NCBI GenBank assembly: GCA_038210135.1
Contig: JBBQWZ010000024.1
Span: 1 to 64,000, forward strand
Direction: 5' to 3'
Length of the DNA: 64,000 nucleotides
Origin: JBBQWZ01 sp038210135
GTDB taxonomy: Bacteria > Acidobacteriota > Terriglobia > Bryobacterales > Bryobacteraceae
Below, piece by piece: positions 46,381 through 55,419 of the stretch (within the stretch, counting starts at the first letter, position 1; each line of letters starts with the position of its first letter). Below the pieces are notes generated by a model. The model had not been told where the DNA came from, did no database searches, and worked only from the letters and a program-made list of their open reading frames with translations. The translations under genes were made by a program, and so were the position numbers.

Positions 46381-47223
46381 ATGATCACCAGAAGAGAGCT
46401 CGGCGGTTTGTTTAGCGCCGCCGCGCTGAGTTCGATTGCCGCAAGCGGCGCAAAAGTCGACTCGACCGTCCGCGGCGTCACCATCGGCGTCCAGTCCTAC
46501 AGCTTCCGCGACCGTCCGCTCGACGCCGCTATTGAAGGCATGAAGGAATGCGGTCTTGGTCTGTGCGAGCTGTTTCAAGGCCACATCGAGCCGAAGGACA
46601 AAACGGCGCTCGCCGCGTGGCGCAAGAATCCGCCGATCGAGGAACTGCACGCCGTTCGCCAGAAGTTCGACAACGCCGGCATCGTGCTCTACGCGCTGAA
46701 CTACAGTTTCCGCAAGGATTGGACTGACGAGGAAACGGCGAAAGGCTTCGAAATCGCGAAAGCTTTAGGCGTTAAGTACATCACCGCGTCCGCGAATCCG
46801 AGCAACGCCAAGCGGATCGACAAGTATGCGCAAGAGGCGAAGATGATCGTCGCCGTGCATAATCATTCGAACCTGAGGCCCGATGAATTCGCGCGCGAAG
46901 AGGATTTCGTGACGGCGATGGCGGGCACCAAGAACATCAAAATCACTTTCGACATCGGCCACTTCACGGCCGCGAATTTCGATGCCGTGGCCTTCCTCGA
47001 GAAGCATCACAAAGACATCATCGCGCTGCACATCAAAGACCGCAAGAAGGATCAAGGCAAGAACGTGGAGTTTGGAGAAGGCGACACGCCGATCAAGCAG
47101 GTGCTGCAGATGCTCCGGGATAAGAAATACAAAATTCCGGCTAACATCGAGTACGAATACGCGGGTGACCCGTTGGTTGAAGTGAAGAAGTGCGTCGCGT
47201 ATTGCAAGGCGGCGCTGGCGTAG
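46381..47223 (+). CDS. Sugar phosphate isomerase/epimerase-like TIM-barrel protein
   Basis: A 280-residue xylose-isomerase-like (AP-endonuclease family 2) TIM barrel with a Tat signal (TRRELGGLFSAAAL), so it is exported folded. Metal-ligand type residues are seen in ITFDIGHF and ALHIKDRKKD near the C-terminus and in NIEYEY. The family isomerises or epimerises sugars. The gene lies 15 bases after ypdA. The substrate is unknown. Confidence 0.85.
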   Translation: MITRRELGGLFSAAALSSIAASGAKVDSTVRGVTIGVQSYSFRDRPLDAAIEGMKECGLGLCELFQGHIEPKDKTALAAWRKNPPIEELHAVRQKFDNAGIVLYALNYSFRKDWTDEETAKGFEIAKALGVKYITASANPSNAKRIDKYAQEAKMIVAVHNHSNLRPDEFAREEDFVTAMAGTKNIKITFDIGHFTAANFDAVAFLEKHHKDIIALHIKDRKKDQGKNVEFGEGDTPIKQVLQMLRDKKYKIPANIEYEYAGDPLVEVKKCVAYCKAALA

Positions 47224-47257
47224 AATTCAGCGCGAGACGGGACTACACTGAAAACGA

Positions 47258-47761
47258 ATGGCTGCCAGCATTCTCATTCCTGTTGAGGAGTATCTTCGGA
47301 CCTGCTACCGTCCGGACCGCGATTATATCGACGGCGAGGTCAGGGAGAGGATTGTGGGAGAACGCGATCACAGCCGGACGCAAGGGCGGCTGATGGTGAT
47401 TTTGGCGAACCTCGGGGCGGTGCTGAACTTCGAAGTTTTCCCCGAACACCGGGTGCAGGTTGCGGCGCGGCGCTTCCGGATTCCCGACCTGTCAGTCGCG
47501 CTCGCCGGTTCGCCGGAAGAACCCATTTTCCGCACGCCGCCGTATCTGTGCATCGAGATCTTATCGACGGACGACACGATGGACAGTATGGAAGAGCGGA
47601 TTCAGGACTATTTGGGTTTCGGTGTCGCGTTCGTTTGGGTGATCAACCCACGGCTGAAGAGCGGATGGATCTACACCAAACAAAACGCGCAGGAGGCCAT
47701 GGGAGGCATCCTGCGCGCTGGTGAAATCCAAGTGGTTTTGACGGATTTGTTCGCGAACTAG
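47258..47761 (+). CDS. Uma2-family endonuclease-like protein
   Basis: A 167-residue protein of the Uma2 (DUF820) family of the PD-(D/E)XK fold. The landmarks are VEEYLRT at the start, YIDGEVRER near residue 22, RIPDLSVAL with the catalytic aspartate, and LCIEILSTDD with the catalytic glutamate. Its natural role is unknown; such genes are multicopy in Cyanobacteria and Acidobacteria. Its stop overlaps the stop of the convergent DUF1326 gene in CTAG. A paralogue lies at 61386. Confidence 0.88.
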   Translation: MAASILIPVEEYLRTCYRPDRDYIDGEVRERIVGERDHSRTQGRLMVILANLGAVLNFEVFPEHRVQVAARRFRIPDLSVALAGSPEEPIFRTPPYLCIEILSTDDTMDSMEERIQDYLGFGVAFVWVINPRLKSGWIYTKQNAQEAMGGILRAGEIQVVLTDLFAN

Positions 47762-48444
47762 TCGTTGTACTGGAAGGTGCCGACGAAGGCGCTGCGCTTG
47801 CCGGGGTAGCTCCAGGTGGTTCCTAGGCCGGCTCCGGCGTAAAACTGTTCCTTGGTGAAGGCGGGCATGGCGTGCTCGACTTCGGTCAGCGGATCGTAGT
47901 AGACGTCTTCATGACGGCAAATCTTGTCGTCTTCATTCAATGGGCGGGTCTCGATCGAGGCCACTTTTCCCGCCATCAGCTTCACGTTCCGGGAATGGAT
48001 ATTGCCGTTCTCGACGTCGAAGGAAATCGGCTGGGTTTCGACGCGAACGATGTCGGCCAACAAGGTCTTGCCCATCTTCTGCGCGAAAGCCTTCAGCGCG
48101 CCCTGTTGTTCGAGCGTAGCGCGCTCGTCAACGATCAGGATGGCGCGCGACGGATTGCTGGCCACGGTCGGATCGCCCAAGGTGCTGGTGGCGCGAACGA
48201 CTCCCACCACGCTCAAGCCGTCGAGCTTTACGCCCTGAAAGGAACCGCGGTCGATTTTCCAGGCAAGGACGGCCAAATCGCCAGTGATTCCCACCTCTCC
48301 GTTGGCGAAGCAAGCGCCGGTGTAAACGTCGGCGGTACGCGCTTCGACGTACGATCCATGGACATTATTAGCAAACGGGAGCTCAGCGGCAAACGCCGCG
48401 GAACTGGCCAGGCAGAGAAGCGCGAGGGACTGGCTGAATCGCAT
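47758..48444 (-). CDS. DUF1326 family exported protein
   Basis: A 228-residue protein with a signal peptide (about 1-20, ending AAFAAELP). The rest fits DUF1326: SYVEARTADVYTGACFANGE, then VKLDGLSVVGVVRA and TLGDPTVASNPSRAI. The family function is unknown. It converges on the Uma2 gene, and both stops lie in the shared CTAG at 47758-47761. Confidence 0.85.
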   Translation of the reverse strand: MRFSQSLALLCLASSAAFAAELPFANNVHGSYVEARTADVYTGACFANGEVGITGDLAVLAWKIDRGSFQGVKLDGLSVVGVVRATSTLGDPTVASNPSRAILIVDERATLEQQGALKAFAQKMGKTLLADIVRVETQPISFDVENGNIHSRNVKLMAGKVASIETRPLNEDDKICRHEDVYYDPLTEVEHAMPAFTKEQFYAGAGLGTTWSYPGKRSAFVGTFQYND

Positions 48445-48588
48445 TAACCTATTGTACTCCTGATCATCAGATGCGCCAATTGGGGCTTTCGTTACGGCTG
48501 ATGCGCTGGATTTCGACGGGATCGGGGCGCAACGATTTTCGGCAAACCGGTTTCCCGCCGCTTCATGTTAGAACTGAGTTGAATCGTT

Positions 48589-49995
48589 ATGTCTCCTCAC
48601 CGGCTATTTCTCGTTACGCTTTTGGCGATCGCCTCGTTCGCCTCGGCTGAAGATTCCGTTTGGCCGCAATTTCGTGGCCCGGGTGCGAATCCGATCGCGC
48701 CGAACGGCAAACTGCCGGAGAAGTGGTCCACCAAGCAGAATGTCGAATGGTCGGCGCAGATTCCGGGACGCGGATGGTCGTCGCCGATTGTTGCGGGAAA
48801 CAAGATCTTCCTAACGACGGCGGTGACAGAAGGCAAATCGAAGCCGCCGCAGATGGGCACGGATTATAGCAACGAGTACGTTGCCGAACTGCAAAAGCAA
48901 GGCCTCACCATGCCGCAGATCATGCAGAAGCTCAATGAGCGCGACATCGAGATGCCGGACGAGGTGCTGCTGCATTACTTCCTCTATTGCCTCGACCTGA
49001 AAAGCGGCGCCGTGATTTGGAAGCAGGAGTTCTACACGGGCCGGCCACCGGGCGGGCGTCACCGCAAGAATAGTTTTGCTTCCGAAACTCCGGTGACCGA
49101 TGGCGACCGCGTCTACGTGTACATCGGCAACCTCGGCTTGTGGGCTTACGATCTCAAGGGCAACCAGCTTTGGAATACCAAGCTCGAAGCGAATCCTGTG
49201 TACCTCGATTTCGGTACGGGCGGATCCGCGGCTCTGCACGGAAACCGGCTTTTGATTTTGAATGACAACGAGAAGCAGCAGTTTCTGGCGGCCTTCGATA
49301 AGAATACCGGCAAACAACTGTGGCGGACGGATCGGGATGTGAAAGATCCCAAGGCTCCGCGAAAATCCGGCTGGACGACGCCGTTTATCTGGACGAACAA
49401 ACTCCGGACTGAAGTGGTCACGATCGGGCCCGGCATGGCGGTCAGTTACGATCTCGAAGGAAAAGAGCTCTGGCGTCTGGCGGGAATGTCGGTGGTTACG
49501 GCACCGAGCCCGTTCTCCTACGAAGGGATGCTGTATTTGGACTCAGGCCAGGGGAAACCGATTTTCGCCGTGAAAGAAGGCGCGAACGGAGATATCAGCC
49601 TGAAGGACGAAGCCAATTCGAACGAATTCGTGGCGTGGTCCGAACCGCGCGCCGGGACGTACATCACGACTCCGGTGGCGTATCAAGGCGGTTTGTACGT
49701 CCTCTATGACAAAGGCCTGCTCGCTCGATTCGATCTCAAGACCGGCAAACAGACCTATAAGACGCGGATCGATCCGGCGGGTGCGGGCGATTTCACAACG
49801 TCACCGTGGGCTTACAACGGAAAGATTTTTTGCCTGAACGAAGAAGGCAAAACGTTTGTGATCAAGGCAGGCGATACCTACGAACTGCTGCATGTGAATC
49901 TGCTCGACGAGATGGCACTGGCGACTCCGGCGATCGTGGGCGATCGATTGCTGGTCCGTACGGATGGGCATTTGTATTCGATCCGAAATAAGTAA
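48589..49995 (+). CDS. Exported PQQ-type beta-propeller protein
   Basis: A 468-residue protein with a signal peptide (about 1-20) and repeated W-x-[FY] blades (VWPQFRGPGANPI, NGRLVYVYIGNLGLW-like segments, TPVAYQGGLYVLY), the pattern of PQQ-binding-like WD40 propellers. The full set of PQQ-ligating residues of alcohol dehydrogenases is not present, so it is more likely a binding or assembly protein than an oxidase. Its function in this genome is unknown; such proteins are abundant in Acidobacteria. Confidence 0.82.
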   Translation: MSPHRLFLVTLLAIASFASAEDSVWPQFRGPGANPIAPNGKLPEKWSTKQNVEWSAQIPGRGWSSPIVAGNKIFLTTAVTEGKSKPPQMGTDYSNEYVAELQKQGLTMPQIMQKLNERDIEMPDEVLLHYFLYCLDLKSGAVIWKQEFYTGRPPGGRHRKNSFASETPVTDGDRVYVYIGNLGLWAYDLKGNQLWNTKLEANPVYLDFGTGGSAALHGNRLLILNDNEKQQFLAAFDKNTGKQLWRTDRDVKDPKAPRKSGWTTPFIWTNKLRTEVVTIGPGMAVSYDLEGKELWRLAGMSVVTAPSPFSYEGMLYLDSGQGKPIFAVKEGANGDISLKDEANSNEFVAWSEPRAGTYITTPVAYQGGLYVLYDKGLLARFDLKTGKQTYKTRIDPAGAGDFTTSPWAYNGKIFCLNEEGKTFVIKAGDTYELLHVNLLDEMALATPAIVGDRLLVRTDGHLYSIRNK

Positions 49996-50001
49996 CGCGA
50001 A

Positions 50002-51633
50002 TCAGTTTCGCGCCGCGCCGATCCGGTAGACGGCATAGCGGCTATTTCGAAAAACCAGCTCTCCGCCAGTGGAACTGCCTTTGAAGACGGCGTACTGAAT
50101 GCCCAGTGCGCCCAGTTCGGCGGCGCTGACGCCGCCCTCGCACTGGCCGGTCGCGTTCCACCTGGTTTTCCATTGTTGGGCGAAGTCCGCGAAGTAATTC
50201 GCTTGCCCGCCGCTCTTCCAATCCACATAGAGGGCGCGGAGCGAATCGGCGCGAAAGATTCCCGGCTCGAGGCTGCGCTTCGCATCGGCGAACAGAAAAA
50301 CCGCATCCGGCGACGTGTTCTCTCGCGCCCAATCGGCGACCTGCGCCAGTTCCGGCGTTCGAAGATCGGTGCGGTAATTCTGGACCCCGCTGAAATAGGG
50401 GATGGCAAAGAATGCCAGCGAAATGAACGATACCGGCATCCACTTCCTCGACATAGGCACTGCGCAAATCGAAGCCAGCGTAAACGCCAGCATCGTCTCG
50501 CGCAGCCCGAACGTTTCCGGAATCGCGAGAGTGCGAATCGGAATCCAGAACGCGGGTAAGAGCCATAGCATCCGCCGCCACCATGTCGTTGCGCGGATCG
50601 CCGCCGTAGTCGAAAGCACGATCGCGAGCAATGTGATCCACAGAACGGCACGGGCGGGCTGAAATTGGGTCATCAGGGACCATTTCATTTGCTCCAGCAG
50701 AATCCACGAAAGAGGAATGCTGAGCAGCCCGGCCGCAGCCGGAACCAGTAGCCAGCGTGGGGCTCGAACGACGCGCTCCGCGGCGATTAGTACCGCACTC
50801 ATGACGACGTAGTGCGCGAAGAATTGCCACTTCCATTCGGAAACCCAGTTGTAGCTGGACCGCATCCTTTGCACTTGTTCGAGCCATGGAGCGATCGTTT
50901 CAAATACCGGCAGGCTGGTGGAACCGCGTGCGCCGATCAATAACGCCGCCAGGGCAACGACGAAGAACGCCGAAACGATCAGGACGTTCCGGCCGGATCC
51001 CGCGTCGCGTGCCAGGTCCCGAATCGGCTCCGGTTCGTGTGAAGTGAGCGGCCTCCAGTTGCGGCGAAAGGCAGCCGCGATCAACGCGGGCCAAACCGGC
51101 CAAGTGGTGGGAGCGTGAAACAAGGTCGCTAGCGCCGCGGCGGCGGCAGCCCAAGCGAAGCGCCGATGCAAGGCAAAGCCAATCGACAGCACCAAAGCTC
51201 CCATGGCGAAGCCACGAGGAACCGGCTCGTACTCGATGGTCAGCACGGACGGTCCGGCAATGGCGGCGCCGAGGCTCGCAAGCGCGGTAAGGCAGAACGC
51301 CTCGACACCAGAAAGACCGAGTGCGGTGGCGATCAGCCAAAGGCCCCAGATTCCCATCGCGCGGAAGATGAACTGCTGGGCGATCAGAATGGGCTCGAAC
51401 CGAATCCCTGATAGCCGGCGAAGCGCGATCGAGACGTCGTCGTAAAACGTTAGGCCAGTATGAGGCCGGGTCGCGACGGGGTCGACGGCAAGAACCCTTG
51501 GGCCGGCGTAGGCGCGCTCCATCATCGGCGCGTAGACTTGCGTGTCCGATTGTAAGTACGTGTGGCCGGGAAAATAGAAGGTGACCGCGGTGAGGACAAG
51601 TAGAGCCGCGACCAGCGCGAAACGGGAGATCAT
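50002..51633 (-). CDS. Polytopic membrane protein (GT-C-like)
   Basis: A 543-residue protein with about 10-12 predicted helices and a periplasmic C-terminal domain of about 120 residues (FSGVQNYRTDL to the end). A first extracytoplasmic loop (SDTQVYAPMM) and the layout recall GT-C glycosyltransferases or related unnamed membrane proteins. I start at ATG 51633; a GTG at 51654 is a longer alternative. It lies 27 bases from the TPR gene and both are on the minus strand, so they may be co-transcribed. Function not established. Confidence 0.6.
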   Translation of the reverse strand: MISRFALVAALLVLTAVTFYFPGHTYLQSDTQVYAPMMERAYAGPRVLAVDPVATRPHTGLTFYDDVSIALRRLSGIRFEPILIAQQFIFRAMGIWGLWLIATALGLSGVEAFCLTALASLGAAIAGPSVLTIEYEPVPRGFAMGALVLSIGFALHRRFAWAAAAAALATLFHAPTTWPVWPALIAAAFRRNWRPLTSHEPEPIRDLARDAGSGRNVLIVSAFFVVALAALLIGARGSTSLPVFETIAPWLEQVQRMRSSYNWVSEWKWQFFAHYVVMSAVLIAAERVVRAPRWLLVPAAAGLLSIPLSWILLEQMKWSLMTQFQPARAVLWITLLAIVLSTTAAIRATTWWRRMLWLLPAFWIPIRTLAIPETFGLRETMLAFTLASICAVPMSRKWMPVSFISLAFFAIPYFSGVQNYRTDLRTPELAQVADWARENTSPDAVFLFADAKRSLEPGIFRADSLRALYVDWKSGGQANYFADFAQQWKTRWNATGQCEGGVSAAELGALGIQYAVFKGSSTGGELVFRNSRYAVYRIGAARN

Positions 51634-51660
51634 AATGTCTCGCGCGAATCGCACATCAGG

Positions 51661-52335
51661 CTATTGCGCCGGAGTCTTGTCCAATTGCAGCTTGGCCCAA
51701 ACGCGATTGGGATTGAGATCGATCGATTTCTGAAAGGCTTTGCGCGCGTCCGCGTTGTGGCCGGCCTTGCGCTGCGCGACTCCCAGCCAGAGATAGGCTT
51801 CGGCCAGTTTGGCATTCAGCGAGGCAGCCTTCTCAAAATCCTTGATCGCCAGTTCGACGCCGCCGCCGAATGCAGCCGGAAGATAGTAATTTCCCACTCC
51901 GCGCGCGAGATAATTTTCTGCGAGTTTCGGATCGAGCTCGATGGCTTTGTTCACGCTGTCGAGCGCGCAGCGGCCGTACTTTATCCCCATCAGCTTCGCC
52001 GCCGGAAGCACCTGACCGCACAGTGTGCCGAGCAGCCGGTGATATTCGGCGTTCTTCGGTTGCAAGGCGACAGCCTTCTCGGCGGATTTAATCCCGGCTT
52101 CCGCGGCGGAGCGGGCGCCGTTGTTGTCCTTGACTTCAATGGCAACTTCGGCGACGTAGCTTTCCGCCAGCGCGGCTTTATACAACGACGCCGCATCGTT
52201 CGGTTTCGCAGCGGCATTGGCCTGCTGCGCGAGTCTCTCGAGCGCGGGCCGGTCTTGCTTGTCGCGTGCCAATTCCAAATCCGACGCGTACAGAGAAACA
52301 GCTAGAAGGGAGAGGACCGAGAAACAACGAAGCAT
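51661..52335 (-). CDS. Exported TPR protein
   Basis: A 224-residue protein with a signal peptide (about 1-17) and three to four TPR units (ALDSVNKAIELDPKLAENYLA; DFEKAASLNAKLAEAYLWLG; AFQKSIDLNPNRVWAKLQLD). TPR proteins scaffold complexes; no partner is evident. It precedes the polytopic membrane protein on the same strand. Confidence 0.85.
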   Translation of the reverse strand: MLRCFSVLSLLAVSLYASDLELARDKQDRPALERLAQQANAAAKPNDAASLYKAALAESYVAEVAIEVKDNNGARSAAEAGIKSAEKAVALQPKNAEYHRLLGTLCGQVLPAAKLMGIKYGRCALDSVNKAIELDPKLAENYLARGVGNYYLPAAFGGGVELAIKDFEKAASLNAKLAEAYLWLGVAQRKAGHNADARKAFQKSIDLNPNRVWAKLQLDKTPAQ

Positions 52336-52379
52336 CCGCTTTCATTCTAGCCGCTTCCGCTCAAATGAACGGATCGGGC

Positions 52380-52955
52380 TCAGTTCTTTGGGAAATCGGG
52401 ATGATGTTTAACTTCCCGAAGTTGCAGGATATGGCGTTGGGAATGGGCCGAAATCATCAACAGCCATTGGTAGGCATCGCGCTCCCAACCCGGAATCATG
52501 TGATGACGCCAGTCCTCCTGCGCGGTTTTGACGTGCTCACGCATCGTCTTGCGAAGCGCCAGGAACTCACTCAACACCGGAGCTAAGTCGGCCGACTTTA
52601 GATTCGGAACTTGCGGCGGAGGCGTCTTGTCGTGTGAGGTCCGATCGATGCCGTACCAAAGGCGGTCGATGTCCTCCGAAGGAGAATCCTCTTTGGTCGG
52701 TTTATTCTTGATTTCGCGAAGGTAGGTTTTCCAGTACCCCGGTTCCGACAGGTTCAGGTGCTGGATGCACTCAAGAACGCTGAACATCCCCGGCGCGGGT
52801 CGAAACGCCAGTTGGGCCGGAGACAGGTGGCTCACTTCATCGACGAGCCAGCTTTCGGTCATCTCGAAATGCGCCATCAGGTGCTGCCGGTCGAGATCAG
52901 ACGGCTTTTCGGCGCTAAAAAGCGGCAGAGCAAGAACGAAGAGAAGGGTTCGCAT
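52380..52955 (-). CDS. Exported DinB-like protein
   Basis: A 191-residue protein with a signal peptide (about 1-16) and a DinB-like four-helix bundle. Histidines positioned in LNLSEPGYW and SAHSQRHILQL fit the metal site seen in DinB proteins, but which ligands are real cannot be decided here. Such proteins are often thiol-dependent transferases. I chose ATG 52955 (MRTLLFVLALPLF) over the longer upstream frame, which enters the selenoprotein leader. It is divergent from the UGSC selenoprotein gene. Confidence 0.75.
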   Translation of the reverse strand: MRTLLFVLALPLFSAEKPSDLDRQHLMAHFEMTESWLVDEVSHLSPAQLAFRPAPGMFSVLECIQHLNLSEPGYWKTYLREIKNKPTKEDSPSEDIDRLWYGIDRTSHDKTPPPQVPNLKSADLAPVLSEFLALRKTMREHVKTAQEDWRHHMIPGWERDAYQWLLMISAHSQRHILQLREVKHHPDFPKN

Positions 52956-53042
52956 GTTGCGAAATCGTAGCACCCGGTGCCTTCCTCGTCTAGAACAATG
53001 TTGCGGTTTTTTTCGCCCCTGGTATTGGGTAGACTGCTTATC

Positions 53043-53588
53043 ATGTCCGTAATCCTGGTGAACCCGATGAGTGAGGTGCGGCACGACGGAGTGCCACCGG
53101 CGACGCGTATCGACACGCTGTCCGGCAAGCGGATCGGTTTGCTCGACATCTCGAAGCCCGGCGGCGACGTATTTTTGAATCGGCTCGAAACTCTGCTCAA
53201 AGAGCGCGGAGCGGCGGAGGTCCTACGGTTCCGCAAGCCGACCTTCGCGAAGCCCGCGCCCGAAGCGGTGTTGGCGCAGATCCGGGCCGCCGCGCCGGAC
53301 GCGCTGGTCGAAGCGCTGGCCGATTGAGGGTCCTGTACAACGTGCAGTTTGCACGATACGACAAGAATTGAATCCTTCGGCATACCGGCCATCGCGGTGG
53401 CGACGACGGAATTTCGCACCGCCGCCCGGGTGCAGGCGAGTGCGCTAGGGCGCGGCGATCTGGACCCGGTCTATGTCGCGCATCCGATTCAGGATCAAAC
53501 TCGCGCGGAGATCGAGGCGCGGGCCGACAGCGTGATCGCTGAAATCGTGGCACGCTTGTCTGTAGGTGCGTCCTCCTCCTCCGTCTAA
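53043..53588 (+). CDS. UGSC-family selenoprotein (in-frame TGA read as selenocysteine 95)
   Basis: A reading frame of 182 codons with a single in-frame TGA at codon 95, inside Ala-Asp-U-Gly-Ser-Cys. Both sides are coding and in the same frame: upstream PPATRIDTLSGKRIGLLDIS and ALVEALAD, downstream GSCTTCSLHDTTRIESFGIP. These match the UGSC family, whose members carry selenocysteine or cysteine before Gly-Ser-Cys. A stem of 6 bp with loop GUU lies 19 nt after the TGA, where a bacterial SECIS should be. Start at ATG 53043. Selenium machinery genes are not in the window. The function of the family is unknown; a redox or thiol-transfer role is inferred from the motif. The 3' end overlaps the ABC exporter gene by 23 bases. 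Confidence 0.85.
53325..53363 (+). promoter_or_regulatory. Bacterial SECIS element of the UGSC gene
   Basis: The TGA is at 53325-53327. CGTGCA (53341-53346) pairs with TGCACG (53350-53355), with loop GTT (53347-53349) whose G is 20 nt beyond the TGA. A lower helix GTA (53335-53337) / TAC (53357-53359) extends it. A guanine at the start of the apical loop is the usual SelB contact. Position and shape fit the bacterial pattern; binding is not tested. Confidence 0.7.
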
Positions 53589-55413
53589 TTCAGAAATTCC
53601 AGCGACTTGGCGCGAACGAATCCGCGCGCTGAAAAACATCCCGCCTCTACTGCGCATGCTGTGGCAGACGTCGCCGTGGCTGGCCGGAGCGACTCTTGTG
53701 TTTCGAGCGGTCGCCGCCTTGGTGCCCTTAGCGCAGCTATGGATCAGCAAGCTGATCGTCGATCAAGTTGTTGCGCGAGTCTCCGGGCGCCATGTCGATG
53801 ACCCGGACAAAGTCTGGACCTATCTCGCGATGGAGATCGGACTGGCCGTCGGCGGCGACCTTTTGGGCCGCGGCTTGAACCTCTGTGATTCGCTGCTTGG
53901 CGATCGCTTCACGAATCATGTGTCGTTGAAATTGATGGAGCACGCGGCTACCCTCGACCTGATCTCGTTCGAAGATCCGGTGTTCTACGACAAGATGGAA
54001 CGCGCCCGGCGTCAGACATCGTCGCGGCTTGGAATGCTCGCCGTGCTAGCCGGACTCGCCCAACAGATGGTCACGCTGTTTTCGCTGACCGCCGGCGTCG
54101 CGTGGTTCTCCTGGTGGTACACGCTGTTGCTGGTGATCGCCGTCATTCCCGCATTCCTCGGCGAGACGCGTTTCGCCATGCTCGCGTATTCGATGATGTA
54201 CCGCTGGACGCCGGAGCGCCGCGAGCTCGACTACTTGCGCATGCTCGGCGCCAGTACGCAAAGCGCCAAGGAGATCAAGATCTTTGGTCTTGGCGAGCAC
54301 CTCATCGGGCGGTCTCGCGAACTGTTCGATAAGTTTTTCGACGAGAACAAGAAGCTGGCGATTCGCAGGGCGCTGTCGGGATCGGCGTTGAACATATTGC
54401 CGACCGCGGGCTACTACATCGCCTACGGTGTGATCCTCTATCGCACGCTGACCGGCGTCGTTTCCGTGGGAGACCTGACGTTTCTCGCAGGCGCTTTCGC
54501 GCGTTCGCGCGGCTTGATCGAGAGCCTCTTCGGTGGAATCAATAACGTCAGCGAACAAGCGCTGTACATCAAGGATCTGTTCGATTACTTCGACACCAAG
54601 CCGTCAATCATCTCGAAGCCGTCCGCGATCCCGGCGCCGCGTCCGATCCGTCAGGGGTTTGAGTTTCGCAATGTTTCTTTCGCGTATCCGGGGACGGACG
54701 GCAAGCCCGGAAAGCTCGTTTTGAAGAACGTGAGTTTCACGCTGCCGGCGGGTGAGCGCATCGCGTTGATCGGCGAAAACGGCGCGGGCAAAACGACGCT
54801 GGTCAAGCTGCTCGCGCGCCTCTACGAGCCGACGGACGGCGCCGTTCTGCTCGACGGAGTCGATCTCCGCGATTACGACGTGCTGTCGCTACGCCAGGAA
54901 ATCGGCGTAATTTTTCAGGATTACATGCGGTATGACTTCCCGGTCCGCGACAACATCGGTTTCGGCCGTATTGAGGAACTTTCGAACGAACCGCGCATCT
55001 TGGAGGCCGCGGAGAAAAGCATGGCCGCTCCGATGATCGAAAAACTGGCGGGCGGAATGGGCCAGATGCTCGGAAGGCGGTTCGACGGCGGAGTGGATTT
55101 GTCGGCCGGCCAATGGCAGAAGATCGCGCTCGGACGCGCCTACATGCGGGACGCCCAGCTGTTGATTTTGGACGAGCCCACCGCGGCGCTGGATGCGCGG
55201 GCGGAATACGAGGTGTTCGTTCGCTTCGCGGATTTGACCCGCGGGAAAATGGCCGTCCTTATCTCGCACCGCTTTTCGACCGTCCGGATGGCGGATCGAA
55301 TCTTAGTGTTGGAGAATGGCGAAATCAGCGAGCAAGGCAGCCATTCGGAATTGCTCGCCCACCGCGGACGCTATGCGGAGTTGTTCGAGTTGCAGGCAGC
55401 CGGATATCGCTAG
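53566..55413 (+). CDS. ABC exporter, fused membrane and ATPase domains
   Basis: A 615-residue half-transporter. Six membrane helices lie in about 40-330. The ATPase domain has Walker A GENGAGKTT near residue 406, the signature LSAGQWQK near 511, Walker B LLILDEPTAALD near 531 and the switch histidine in ISHRFSTVR. It would work as a homodimer. Lipid or peptide export is typical, but the substrate is not deducible. Translation starts at GTG 53566, inside the UGSC gene 23 bases before its end, so it depends on the upstream ribosome. The preceding frame can only be read this far if selenocysteine is inserted. Confidence 0.93.
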   Translation: MRPPPPSNSEIPATWRERIRALKNIPPLLRMLWQTSPWLAGATLVFRAVAALVPLAQLWISKLIVDQVVARVSGRHVDDPDKVWTYLAMEIGLAVGGDLLGRGLNLCDSLLGDRFTNHVSLKLMEHAATLDLISFEDPVFYDKMERARRQTSSRLGMLAVLAGLAQQMVTLFSLTAGVAWFSWWYTLLLVIAVIPAFLGETRFAMLAYSMMYRWTPERRELDYLRMLGASTQSAKEIKIFGLGEHLIGRSRELFDKFFDENKKLAIRRALSGSALNILPTAGYYIAYGVILYRTLTGVVSVGDLTFLAGAFARSRGLIESLFGGINNVSEQALYIKDLFDYFDTKPSIISKPSAIPAPRPIRQGFEFRNVSFAYPGTDGKPGKLVLKNVSFTLPAGERIALIGENGAGKTTLVKLLARLYEPTDGAVLLDGVDLRDYDVLSLRQEIGVIFQDYMRYDFPVRDNIGFGRIEELSNEPRILEAAEKSMAAPMIEKLAGGMGQMLGRRFDGGVDLSAGQWQKIALGRAYMRDAQLLILDEPTAALDARAEYEVFVRFADLTRGKMAVLISHRFSTVRMADRILVLENGEISEQGSHSELLAHRGRYAELFELQAAGYR

Positions 55414-55419
55414 AATCCG

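Noticed and set aside
53325..53327. TGA in the UGSC gene as a nonsense mutation or frameshift
   Set aside because: The frame, the GSC motif and the stem-loop are all kept after the TGA, which is not expected of a decaying gene.
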